DNA of 33,284 nucleotides from Fibrobacter sp. (GTDB lineage Bacteria; Fibrobacterota; Fibrobacteria; Fibrobacterales; Fibrobacteraceae), in NCBI GenBank assembly GCA_024398845.1, contig JAKSIM010000031.1:1-33284 (forward strand), written 5' to 3'. Position 1 is the stretch's first letter; each line of letters opens with the position of its first letter. The translations under genes were made by a program, and so were the position numbers. The notes under the pieces were generated by a model. That model worked only from the letters and a program-made list of their open reading frames with translations, ran no database searches and was not told the origin of the DNA. Below are positions 23,490-31,528 of the stretch, in pieces.

Positions 23490-25289
23490 ATGGAATGTTT
23501 GTTTAAAAAATTATCTGTTGCGCTTGCTTGTTGCGCCGTTTTGTCTCTTGCTGCAGTTGACCAGTGCAAGCCTATCGGCTGGGCAACGCGCTCCGGCCGC
23601 ACGAACACGCCTTTCGAAGTGACTGGCGGCGGAAACTTGCGCGCCGATACGGTTCGCACGTTTGCCGATTTGAAAAGCCTTGCCGCCGACAAAAACCCGC
23701 GTGTCATCTACATCGATGGCGACCTCGGTAACGGCTGGAACGGCAAGAGCGGCGACCGCGTCGATGTCTCCGGCAGCAACAAGACCATCATTGGCTTGAA
23801 GCCGGGCACGAAACTCAATGCGGTGCTCTACATCAAGAAGGTCTCGAACATCATCGTCCGTAATATCGTGATCCAGGGCCATGGCTCCAACCAGGACCAG
23901 GCCTGGGACAACCTGAACATCGAAAACGCCCAGAACGTGTGGATTGATCACTGTGAATTCTGGGACGGCCAGGACGGCAACGCCGACGTGGTGAAGGGTT
24001 CGGACAACGTAACGTTTACCTGGTGCAAGTTCGGCTACAAAATCAGAAGTTCCCACAATCTATCGAACCTGATTGCAAGTTCCGATAACGAAACCGAAAG
24101 CCAGGGCAAACTGGACGTGACGTTCATGTTCAACTGGTGGGTCTCTGCGAGCCAGCGCATGCCGCGCTGCCGCTTCGGCAACATCCATGTGGTGAATAAC
24201 CTTTACACGAGTGACGCAAGCGTTACGGCGGGTACGGACCAGATTGGCGTCTCGGCGGGCGTGCAGTGCCATGTGCGCACCGAAAAGAACGTGTTCATCG
24301 GCATCAACAATCCGATTTACAACGGCAACAATACGGATGGCACGGGCGGTAACGAAGTTATAGACAACATTTTTACGAGCTGCTCGGGCAACACGAAAGG
24401 GACTGGGACTTCCTTTACGCCACCTTACGATTACAGTTTCATGCTGAGCGCGAACCAGGTGGAATCCGCCGTACGCGCAGGTGCCGGCGCGACTCTTTCG
24501 TCTCCGATTTCCTGTGACGCGAACTACGTGGAACCTGTGGATCCGCCGTCTCCGCCACCCGACACCACGCGCGAATACCAGGTGGACAAGGGCCTTGTCG
24601 AGGGCGGTGCCGTGGAAAACAACAATGCGGGTTTCCATGGCGATGGCTTCGTGAACTTCGACAAGGGCGGCAAAGTCTCCGTAGAAGTGAATGTGGCAAA
24701 AGCCGGCGAGTACAAGATGGTTCTCGACTTCACGAACGGCTCCGGGAGCGCTCGCAACCTGGAAGTCAGCGTGGGCGGGACTTCGACGAAACTTTCCTGT
24801 GCGGCGACCAACGCTTGGACCACTTGGGAAAAGATTACAACCAACTTAACGCTTGCGGCGGGCAAGAATACGATTGTATTCTCGACCGTTGGCGGAGCGG
24901 ATGGCCCGAACCTGGACCAGTTCGACTTGATTCTCGTGAAGGCGGACGGGGGCGCAGCAGTGCAGGATCCCGAACCGGAAACCTCGAGTTCGTCGGGGAC
25001 TGCGCCGGAAACCTCGGCTTCGGGAGACGTTCATCCGGGAAGTTCCACGACGGCGCTTCCCTGGAATATGGCTCGGGCGCAGGTTCGCGAAGCGAATGGA
25101 ATTTTGCAGTTTGTTGGCTTTGACCGTGCCGCAATTGTGAAAACACAGGTCTTTAGCCTGTATGGACGTTGTGTCAAAACTTCTTTTGGCGTGGGCGAGG
25201 TGAACCTCCGCGACCTTCCTGCAGGGGCGTATCTTGTGACCGTTTCCGCACCGGGCTTCAATCATCAATTCATTGTGCAAAATCATTAA
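23490..25289 (+). CDS. Secreted pectate lyase (PL1) with carbohydrate-binding module
   Basis: A 599-residue exported enzyme. ATG 23490 is chosen because GGAG (23480-23483) lies 6 bases upstream; GTG 23472 and ATG 23478 only lengthen the signal peptide. The catalytic part (about 25-350) is a polysaccharide lyase family 1 beta-helix: NIVIQGHGSNQDQAWDNL, VWIDHCEFWDGQDGNADVVKG and QRMPRCRFGNIHVVNNLYTS (catalytic Arg region, about 222-230). A Pro-rich linker is followed by a CBM35/CBM6-like domain (about 360-485), a Ser/Thr linker and an approximately 85-residue C-terminal module ending in LRDLPAGAYLVTVSAPGF, similar in style to secretion/anchoring tails of FCB-group bacteria. It cuts pectate by beta-elimination outside the cell. 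Confidence 0.93.
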   Translation: MECLFKKLSVALACCAVLSLAAVDQCKPIGWATRSGRTNTPFEVTGGGNLRADTVRTFADLKSLAADKNPRVIYIDGDLGNGWNGKSGDRVDVSGSNKTIIGLKPGTKLNAVLYIKKVSNIIVRNIVIQGHGSNQDQAWDNLNIENAQNVWIDHCEFWDGQDGNADVVKGSDNVTFTWCKFGYKIRSSHNLSNLIASSDNETESQGKLDVTFMFNWWVSASQRMPRCRFGNIHVVNNLYTSDASVTAGTDQIGVSAGVQCHVRTEKNVFIGINNPIYNGNNTDGTGGNEVIDNIFTSCSGNTKGTGTSFTPPYDYSFMLSANQVESAVRAGAGATLSSPISCDANYVEPVDPPSPPPDTTREYQVDKGLVEGGAVENNNAGFHGDGFVNFDKGGKVSVEVNVAKAGEYKMVLDFTNGSGSARNLEVSVGGTSTKLSCAATNAWTTWEKITTNLTLAAGKNTIVFSTVGGADGPNLDQFDLILVKADGGAAVQDPEPETSSSSGTAPETSASGDVHPGSSTTALPWNMARAQVREANGILQFVGFDRAAIVKTQVFSLYGRCVKTSFGVGEVNLRDLPAGAYLVTVSAPGFNHQFIVQNH

Positions 25290-25330
25290 TCAAACGACTT
25301 GTTGCGATTACAAGTTGAACGGAGTTTTTT

Positions 25331-26248
25331 ATGCAAAAGTATACCAAAATTTTAATGAGCTCCATTGCGTTGCTTGCAGGATGTGGTGGAAGTGATTCCG
25401 AAACATCGCCTGCAGCTTCTGCTCCTACTGCAGCGGATCCGTTCGACGACCCGATGATGTCCAGCGCATCGGTTGACCCCTATTTACTTCAATCCAGCGC
25501 GTCGGTTGACCCCTATTTGCTTCAATCCAGCGCGTCGGTAGATCCGGGTTTGTTTATGTCTAGCGCCGTACCCGACCCGGTTCAGTTCCTGTCCAGTGCC
25601 TCGATAGAACCTGATCCGAATCAAACGATTACTCCTGTCAGTTCCTCCGCTGTTGAAGATGCTGCAAATTACATGGTAGACCCTCGCGACAAACAAAAGT
25701 ACAGAATTACGACTATCGGCAGTAAAGTCTGGATGGCGCAAAATTTGAATTACGATGGCACTTGCATGTACGGGACGCCTTCGTTTTGCGACAAATTCGG
25801 GAGCATCTATACATGGGAACAGGCCATGTTCGGCAAACAAACGGGTTGCTCTAATATGAGCTCGTCCTGTACCAATTTGACGGCCGACTTCCAGGGAATC
25901 TGCCCGGATGGATGGCATGTCCCCACGGGTGAAGAACTGTCGCAAATGGTGGCTGTGACAGGAGGGGATTTCCTCGACAAGAACTGGTCCGTTGGTTATA
26001 AAAAGGCGGATGCCTATGGTTTTTCGCTTTTGCCGGGCGGCTATGAAACCGAGGTTGGGCGGTATTATGGTGCCGATGATTTCCCCATGACCTACTTGTG
26101 GAGCGCCACGGAGGTTGGAGCTTCGCTTGCTCAAACTCTTAGTGTCCAGCCTTGCCTATACGACGGACTGCAACCATGTGAAGATTATTTTGTTCTAGAA
26201 AATGCTAATAAGCAGGCGCACTATTACGTCCGTTGCGTGAAAAACTGA
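25331..26248 (+). CDS. FISUMP-domain lipoprotein with 11-residue Ser-rich repeats
   Basis: A 305-residue lipoprotein. Lipobox LAGC (C18), then a Ser/Pro/Ala-rich stalk with five 11-residue repeats (SSASVDPYLLQ type, residues 44-98), and a FISUMP domain (about 112-305: KYRITTIGSKVWMAQNLNYDG, CDKFGSIYTWEQAM, GICPDGWHVPTGEEL, YGFSLLPGGY, LWSATE, YVRCVKN). There is no collagen-like part and no YDP repeats, unlike the next three genes. GGAG (25321-25324) is 6 bases from the start. It follows the pectate lyase by 41 bases and may be cotranscribed with it. Confidence 0.92.
   Translation: MQKYTKILMSSIALLAGCGGSDSETSPAASAPTAADPFDDPMMSSASVDPYLLQSSASVDPYLLQSSASVDPGLFMSSAVPDPVQFLSSASIEPDPNQTITPVSSSAVEDAANYMVDPRDKQKYRITTIGSKVWMAQNLNYDGTCMYGTPSFCDKFGSIYTWEQAMFGKQTGCSNMSSSCTNLTADFQGICPDGWHVPTGEELSQMVAVTGGDFLDKNWSVGYKKADAYGFSLLPGGYETEVGRYYGADDFPMTYLWSATEVGASLAQTLSVQPCLYDGLQPCEDYFVLENANKQAHYYVRCVKN
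25460..25624 (+). repeat. 33-bp tandem repeats, five units
   Basis: Units at 25460, 25493, 25526, 25559 and 25592. The first two are nearly identical and the last three more diverged. They encode the SSASVDP-type stalk of the lipoprotein. Period 33 keeps the frame if units are gained or lost. Confidence 0.88.
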
Positions 26249-26295
26249 CCGTCACATGCAAATTTGATGGAAAATTTGGTGGCAAAATTTAAAAA

Positions 26296-26550
26296 TGATG
26301 GACCAAATCTTAATTTTACCTGTTTTGGTCCACAAAATTTAGAACAAATTAACTTCAAAAAGGTCGCAAACGTTTTTGCGGCCATTTTTTTCGCATTTTA
26401 TGATGGACCAAATCAAAGATTTTTCCCATTTGGTCCTACAAAAAATGAGTCTTGACGAAAATGAACCTGTTCACGACTCAAAATTGTTACAAACAACGTA
26501 AAAAATGATGGACCAAAATACATTTTTCTGCTTTTTAGTCCATCATTTTT
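26296..26550. repeat. Three-hairpin array, exact 105-bp period, stem TGGACCAAA
   Basis: Left arms TGGACCAAA start at 26299, 26404 and 26509, exactly 105 bp apart. Right arms TTTGGTCCA, TTTGGTCCT and TTTAGTCCA start at 26324, 26429 and 26534, again 105 bp apart, so each pair spans 34 bp. All three left arms share the longer TGATGGACCAAA. In the third unit the stem extends to 13 bp plus 4 (26501-26518 with 26533-26550, one mismatch). Sequences between the arms and between units are not conserved. No coding potential seen in 26249-26764. Confidence 0.88.
26362..26391 (+). terminator. Intrinsic terminator
   Basis: Stem GGTCGCAAA (26362-26370) / TTTGCGGCC (26375-26383) with one G-T pair and a 4-base loop, followed by ATTTTTTTC. 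It lies between hairpins 1 and 2 of the array and probably ends the transcript of the preceding lipoprotein gene. Confidence 0.75.
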
Positions 26551-26764
26551 GCGAAAATTCAGTTTTCAAACCTTAATTTGCGCTCGCCCGATGGATTTTT
26601 CATCTGCACGTTTTTCATCCGCCCGAGTTTTTTTGGGGGCTGCTATATTTTTTGCGGTGAAGGGGAGGGTGTTGGGGCGTATAAATTGAGACTGTAGACT
26701 TGTGTTTATATGGCTTTTTTGTGTGGCTGTATTTCTATATTTCTCAAAAACTTTAGGATTTTTT

Positions 26765-28252
26765 ATGAACAAAAAATATTTGTTGGCTGTTTCAGCCTGT
26801 ACTTTTATTCTTGCAGCTTGCGGTGACGATGTGACCGAAGTGACCAAGGTTTACGAGGACGGCATGGCCGTGCTTGAAGCTGGCGAAAAACTCTCGGAAC
26901 AGGTCTGTGATACGACAAATGTGGGCGAGATGCTCTTTGTGACGGATTCCTCCAAGGCGTTTGTCTGTGATGGCGAATCCTGGCAGACGATGAAAGGCGC
27001 CCAGGGTGAAGCTGGCGACAAAGGCGCGAAAGGCGAGGCCGGCGAAAAAGGCGACAAGGGTGATACCGGTAAAACTGGAACCCAGGGTGACAAGGGTGAA
27101 AAGGGCGACCAGGGTGAAACGGGCCTCAAAGGCGATGATGGCGACAAGGGCGCCACTGGCAAACAGGGGTCTACGGGGGCTACTGGAGCCGCCGGTACTG
27201 CGGGGGCAAGTTGCACTGTTGCCGACACGACGGATGCCGAGACGAATTTGAAAGGTTTCAAACTGATTTGTGCCGATACGCTTGCAGGCGTTGTCTGGAA
27301 CGGTGAAAAAGGCGATGACGGTAAATTGCCGGGCACGGACGGCGTTGGCTGTTCTATCAATGACGAAGGCGATGGCGCGGTGACGCTCACTTGCGCTGAC
27401 GCCGAACCCGTGGCTTTGTACAAGGCCGTGTGCGGCACGAAACCGTACGACCCCGCTTATAACGCTTGCTGCGGATTTGAAGTGTACGACCCGGCGTACT
27501 CATTCTGTTCGAAAGGCGAACTCTACAGCTGCAATGGAGAACCGTACGACCCGGAAAAGCAGTACTGCCTTGAGGTGACGAGGGATGGAGACAAGAGATA
27601 CAGTGTGGAAGCGCTTTTGACGGACTCTCGTGATGAACAGAACATACAGGTTTACAAGACCGTGAAAATCTGCAACGACGACGAAACGTCTTGCCAGATC
27701 TGGATGGCCGAGAACTTGAACTACTCTGTGAACCCTGGCGAACGGAGTTGGTGTGGCGGTGGAAGTGGTTCGACAGAGGGCGATTGCAACCTGTACGGTC
27801 GCCTGTACACTTGGGCTGCGGCCGTCGCCAAGACGGAAGTTGAATGCGGACATGGAAAAAAATGCAATTTGCCTAGTGGAAATATCCGTGGCGTCTGTCC
27901 GGAAAACTGGCATCTTCCGGATACCACGGAATGGAAAACACTGTTTGCGGCTGTTGGCGGTGCGGATGTTGCCGGAAAAATGCTGAAGTCTGCCAGTGGC
28001 TGGAATGATAATGAAGGCTCCAGTGGTAATGGATTGGATTTCTTTGGCTTCGCCGCCTTGCCGTCGGGGTACCGCTCCAGTGGGGGTTCTTTTAGCAACA
28101 AGGGCGTCTATGCGAACTTTTGGAGTTCTAGCGAACACGGTAGTGTAAACTCCTGGGCTTACAATAAGTTCTTAAGCAACGACGAGGAAAATGTGGTAGA
28201 CAATACGGGTGACAAAAGCAGCGGTTTTTCCGTTCGTTGCGTCAAGGACTAA
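26765..28252 (+). CDS. FISUMP lipoprotein with collagen-like stalk and YDP repeats
   Basis: A 495-residue lipoprotein. ATG 26765 is chosen because AGGA (26755-26758) is at the right distance and a lipoprotein signal ending LAAC (C19) follows; the upstream extension has none of this. Order: a Cys-containing N-domain (20-77), about 23 Gly-X-Y triplets (78-148, Lys/Asp/Glu-rich as in bacterial collagens), a second small domain (150-222), Cys-bearing YDP modules (228-268), and the FISUMP domain (about 285-495: [50 protein letters not shown]-like FFGFAALPSGYR, FWSSSE, SVRCVKD). First of three tandem paralogues. The exact role is unknown; surface display is inferred. Confidence 0.92.
   Translation: MNKKYLLAVSACTFILAACGDDVTEVTKVYEDGMAVLEAGEKLSEQVCDTTNVGEMLFVTDSSKAFVCDGESWQTMKGAQGEAGDKGAKGEAGEKGDKGDTGKTGTQGDKGEKGDQGETGLKGDDGDKGATGKQGSTGATGAAGTAGASCTVADTTDAETNLKGFKLICADTLAGVVWNGEKGDDGKLPGTDGVGCSINDEGDGAVTLTCADAEPVALYKAVCGTKPYDPAYNACCGFEVYDPAYSFCSKGELYSCNGEPYDPEKQYCLEVTRDGDKRYSVEALLTDSRDEQNIQVYKTVKICNDDETSCQIWMAENLNYSVNPGERSWCGGGSGSTEGDCNLYGRLYTWAAAVAKTEVECGHGKKCNLPSGNIRGVCPENWHLPDTTEWKTLFAAVGGADVAGKMLKSASGWNDNEGSSGNGLDFFGFAALPSGYRSSGGSFSNKGVYANFWSSSEHGSVNSWAYNKFLSNDEENVVDNTGDKSSGFSVRCVKD
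27446..27568 (+). repeat. YDP-Cys modules
   Basis: Three YDP starts, one shortened (YDPAYNACCGFEV), then YDPAYSFCSKGELYSCNGEP and the closing YDPEKQYC. Related to the 60-bp repeats in the three following genes. Confidence 0.8.
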
Positions 28253-28279
28253 CTTAACAAACCTTTTTATAGAGAAAAC

Positions 28280-29902
28280 ATGAATAAGAAGAAATTTGTT
28301 TTTGCAACAATCTTGACCGCCTCTGTGACCCTCGCCATCACAGCTTGCGGCGACGATGTGACCAAGGTGACGGAAGTTCACCAGAATGGCGTGGCTGTGC
28401 TCGATGCCGGTGAAAAACTCTCGAAGCAGGAATGCGACAAAGACAACGTCGGCGAGAGACTCTTCGTGACGGATTCCGCGATGGTGTTCGTCTGCGACGG
28501 CGAATCCTGGCAGACGCTTAAAGGCGACCTGGGTGAAGTTGGCGAAAAGGGGGACCAGGGTGAAGCAGGCGAAAAAGGCGATGTTGGCGATGCCGGTAAA
28601 ACTGGCGCTAAAGGCGGCAAGGGCGATAAAGGCGACCAGGGTGAAACGGGCCCCAAAGGCGATGACGGTGACAAGGGCGCCACTGGCAAACAGGGTTCTA
28701 CGGGAGCCACGGGTGCCGCCGGTGTTTCGGGAACGAACTGCGCTGTTGCCGACACGACGGATTCCGAGACGAATTTGAAAGGAATCAAACTGATTTGTGC
28801 CGATACGCTTACGGGCGTTGTCTGGAACGGTGAAAAAGGCGATGACAGCAAATTGCCTGGCGCGGATGGCGTCGGTTGTTTTAATAAGGACGGGGGCGAT
28901 GGTTCAATGACAGTCACCTGCGGTAAAGGTGATAACGAAACCACAGTGGTTCTCTACAAGGGCATGTGCGGCACGGAATCATACGACCCGGCGAAGGCTT
29001 TCTGCTCGGATGGCAAACTCTACAGCTGCGATGACAAACCGTACGACCCGGCGAAATCGTTCTGCTCGGATGACGAACTCTTTAGCTGCGATGGCAAACC
29101 GTACGACCCGAAAAAGTGGTTCTGCTTGGATGACAAAATTTATGAAACGTGTGGTGGAAAAGCTTACGACCTGGAGAAGCAGTACTGCTTGAAGGTGACC
29201 AGGAACGAAACCAATGTATATAGTGTGGAAGCCCTTTTGACGGATGCCCGAAACGAACAGAACATACAGGTTTACAAGACTGTGAAAATCGGTGACCAGG
29301 TGTGGATGGCGGAGAACCTGAATTATGACCCGGGTGACGTTTCTGGTAAGAGCACTTATGCATGGAACAGTTGCTATGGCGAAGGTTCGTTGACCAATGA
29401 AGAGGTGGCGGCAAATTGCTCCAAGTACGGTCGCCTGTATTCCTGGGATGTTGCCATGGATAGTGCAGACTGCGCACATGGTAAAACCTGCAACGCTTCC
29501 CTTAATCCAGAAAAACCGGTCCGCGGAATCTGCCCCGAAGGCTGGCACTTGCCGAGCTATCGTGAGTTTGAAACATTGATCAACTATTTTGATTCTGACT
29601 TTATTTTGGGGCACACTGGTGAAACATACTCGTCAACGGTGGGCAGGTATCTGAAGTCTCAGTCCGGCTGGAACGTCAATGGTGGTGGCGAGGATTCCTA
29701 CGGTTTCTCCGCGTTCCCCGCTGGTTACTATTCTGGCAATGGCAATTTCATCAAAGCCGGCGAAAGCGCTTACTTCTGGTCCTCGGGCGAGAACAATAGC
29801 ACATTAGCCTTCTACTTGGGCCTGGACTACAATAACGAGAGGGTGTCCCTCGGCATGTACTACAAGTACCACGCTAGGTCCGTCCGCTGCGTCAAGGACT
29901 AA
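28280..29902 (+). CDS. FISUMP lipoprotein with collagen-like stalk and YDP repeats
   Basis: A 540-residue lipoprotein, tandem paralogue of the previous gene. The signal ends ITAC (C23); collagen-like Gly-X-Y region about 81-150; second small domain to about 230; four YDP starts (about 235-303) including one of the form [22 protein letters not shown] domain about 320-540 ([73 protein letters not shown]). It starts 27 bases after the previous stop with a short leader (TAGAGAAAAC) that is almost repeated before the next gene, so the three are likely one transcript. Confidence 0.92.
   Translation: MNKKKFVFATILTASVTLAITACGDDVTKVTEVHQNGVAVLDAGEKLSKQECDKDNVGERLFVTDSAMVFVCDGESWQTLKGDLGEVGEKGDQGEAGEKGDVGDAGKTGAKGGKGDKGDQGETGPKGDDGDKGATGKQGSTGATGAAGVSGTNCAVADTTDSETNLKGIKLICADTLTGVVWNGEKGDDSKLPGADGVGCFNKDGGDGSMTVTCGKGDNETTVVLYKGMCGTESYDPAKAFCSDGKLYSCDDKPYDPAKSFCSDDELFSCDGKPYDPKKWFCLDDKIYETCGGKAYDLEKQYCLKVTRNETNVYSVEALLTDARNEQNIQVYKTVKIGDQVWMAENLNYDPGDVSGKSTYAWNSCYGEGSLTNEEVAANCSKYGRLYSWDVAMDSADCAHGKTCNASLNPEKPVRGICPEGWHLPSYREFETLINYFDSDFILGHTGETYSSTVGRYLKSQSGWNVNGGGEDSYGFSAFPAGYYSGNGNFIKAGESAYFWSSGENNSTLAFYLGLDYNNERVSLGMYYKYHARSVRCVKD
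28982..29188 (+). repeat. 60-bp YDP-Cys repeats
   Basis: Units begin at 28982, 29042 and 29102, exactly 60 bp apart, with a fourth diverged start near 29165. Each encodes a 20-residue module of the form YDPxKxFCSDxxLxSCDxKP with two Cys. Confidence 0.9.
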
Positions 29903-29929
29903 CTTAACAACACCTTTTATAGAGAAAAC

Positions 29930-31387
29930 ATGAATAAGAAGAACTTTGTTTTTGCTACAATCTTGACCGCCTCTGTGGCGCTCGCCATCACGGCTTGCGG
30001 TGACGATGTGACCGAGGTGACTGAAGTTCACAAGGACGGCATGGCCATACTCAAAGCAGGCGAAAAGCTCTCGAAGCAGGCCTGTGACACGACGAACGTG
30101 GGCGAGATGCTTTTTGTGACGGATTCCTCCGCTGCGTTTGTTTGCAACGGCGAATCCTGGCTTACGCTCGAGGGCGACAAGGGCGAAACCGGTGCCCAGG
30201 GTGAAGCCGGCGAAAAAGGCGAAAAGGGCGAAACCGGTAAAGCTGGTGCCAAGGGCGAACAGGGCGACAAGGGCGACCAGGGTGAAACGGGCGAAAAAGG
30301 CGCAAAGGGTGATGAGGGCGCCGCCGGCGATCAAGGCCCTGTGGGTGCCACGGGTGCCGCTGGCGCTGCAGGTGCAAGCTGCTCCGTTGCCGATACTACG
30401 GATGTCGAGACGAATTTGAAAGGCTTCAAGCTGATTTGTGCCGACACGCTTGCTGGCGTTGTCTGGAACGGTGAAAAAGGTGCAGCCGGCAATGCTGGCA
30501 CTAGGGGGGCGGATTGCGTTGCCGAGGACGATGGCAACGGCAAGGTGACTGTCACCTGCGGCGAAGCTTCTTCGTCGATTCTCTACAAGGCCGTGTGCGG
30601 CATGAATCCGTACGACCCTGCGAAGTCGTTCTGCACGGAAGGCGATGTTTATGATTTGTGTGGCGGAAAAGCGTACGACCCGAAAAAGTCGTTCTGCTCG
30701 GAAGGCGAACTCTTCAGCTGCGATGGCAAACCGTACGACCCGGAAAAGCAGTACTGCAAACTGGCCACGACTGTTGAAAATTATGGATGGTTGGAGGATG
30801 CTCGCGACAAACAGAACATACAGGTTTACAAGACCGTAAAAATTTGCAACGACGAAACGTCTTGCCAGACCTGGATGGCCGAAAATTTGAATTACGATTC
30901 GGGCGAGCAGAGCTGGTGCGGCGGTGGACGTGGCGAAACAGAGGGCGATTGCTCCGTGTACGGTCGCCTATACACCTGGAACGCTGCAAAAAATGCTTGC
31001 CCCGAAGGTTGGCACTTGCCTAGTGAAATTGAATGGACTTCTTTGCTTACATATTCATCGACAGAAGTAACGTATGATGTAAGTATTTCCAAGAACACCT
31101 ACGTTGGGGCCGGAATGGCCCTGAAGTCCAATAGTGGTTGGAATGAAGATGGTAATGGAGACGATGCCTATGGCTTCTCCGTACTCCCTGCGGGATACAG
31201 AGGCCCCTTAGTCCTATTTGCCGGTGTTAGGGACAATGCCACCTTCTGGACTGTTGATCAGACTTTCTCTACTTACGATGCCTATTACGTTTTATTCAAA
31301 AAAGATGCAGATGATGTTTCCACCTCCACGATTTCTTCTGAATCTAAGAACTATGGTTACTCAGTTCGCTGTATTCAGGACAATTAA
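29930..31387 (+). CDS. FISUMP lipoprotein with collagen-like stalk and YDP repeats
   Basis: A 485-residue lipoprotein, third tandem paralogue. Lipobox ITAC (C23); collagen-like region about 80-147 (Glu/Lys-rich triplets ending GATGAAGAAGASC); second small domain to about 222; YDP modules about 228-276; FISUMP domain about 285-485, shorter than its neighbours ([66 protein letters not shown]). In the last part the familiar FWSS block is altered to ATFWTVDQ. The leader and signal-peptide DNA closely match those of the gene at 28280. A terminator follows. Confidence 0.92.
   Translation: MNKKNFVFATILTASVALAITACGDDVTEVTEVHKDGMAILKAGEKLSKQACDTTNVGEMLFVTDSSAAFVCNGESWLTLEGDKGETGAQGEAGEKGEKGETGKAGAKGEQGDKGDQGETGEKGAKGDEGAAGDQGPVGATGAAGAAGASCSVADTTDVETNLKGFKLICADTLAGVVWNGEKGAAGNAGTRGADCVAEDDGNGKVTVTCGEASSSILYKAVCGMNPYDPAKSFCTEGDVYDLCGGKAYDPKKSFCSEGELFSCDGKPYDPEKQYCKLATTVENYGWLEDARDKQNIQVYKTVKICNDETSCQTWMAENLNYDSGEQSWCGGGRGETEGDCSVYGRLYTWNAAKNACPEGWHLPSEIEWTSLLTYSSTEVTYDVSISKNTYVGAGMALKSNSGWNEDGNGDDAYGFSVLPAGYRGPLVLFAGVRDNATFWTVDQTFSTYDAYYVLFKKDADDVSTSTISSESKNYGYSVRCIQDN
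30611..30757 (+). repeat. YDP-Cys modules
   Basis: Three YDP starts ([49 protein letters not shown]). The DNA is close to that of the modules in the flanking paralogues. Confidence 0.85.
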
Positions 31388-31424
31388 GTGGTTGGTGGCT
31401 CCCTCCCTCTCAAAAAACATTAAA

Positions 31425-31454
31425 AACGGTTCGTTTGAGCCGTTTTCTTTTTTT
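31425..31454 (+). terminator. Intrinsic terminator after the three-gene FISUMP run
   Basis: Stem AACGGTTC (31425-31432) / GAGCCGTT (31437-31444), with one G-T pair and a 4-base loop, followed by TTCTTTTTTTT. Confidence 0.88.
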
Positions 31455-31463
31455 TCGATTTGT

Positions 31464-31494
31464 TGTCCTTTTTGGAAAAATTTTAATTATACTT
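31464..31494 (+). promoter_or_regulatory. Candidate promoter
   Basis: TATACT (31489-31494) is a good -10 box. The best -35 candidate, TTGTCC (31464-31469), is 19 bases away, which is longer than ideal. It lies between the terminator and the next lipoprotein gene, where an independent promoter is expected. Confidence 0.35.
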
Positions 31495-31528
31495 AATGTA
31501 TCCTAATAAATCTGGAGGGGATATTCTT

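Noticed and set aside
26296..26550. CRISPR array
   Set aside because: Only the two arms recur; the sequence between them changes in each unit, the interval of 71 bp between units is too long for spacers, and no cas genes are present.
26985..27210. Collagen-like repeats as phage tail-fibre genes
   Set aside because: Each gene has a lipobox and a FISUMP C-terminus, and no phage genes lie nearby.
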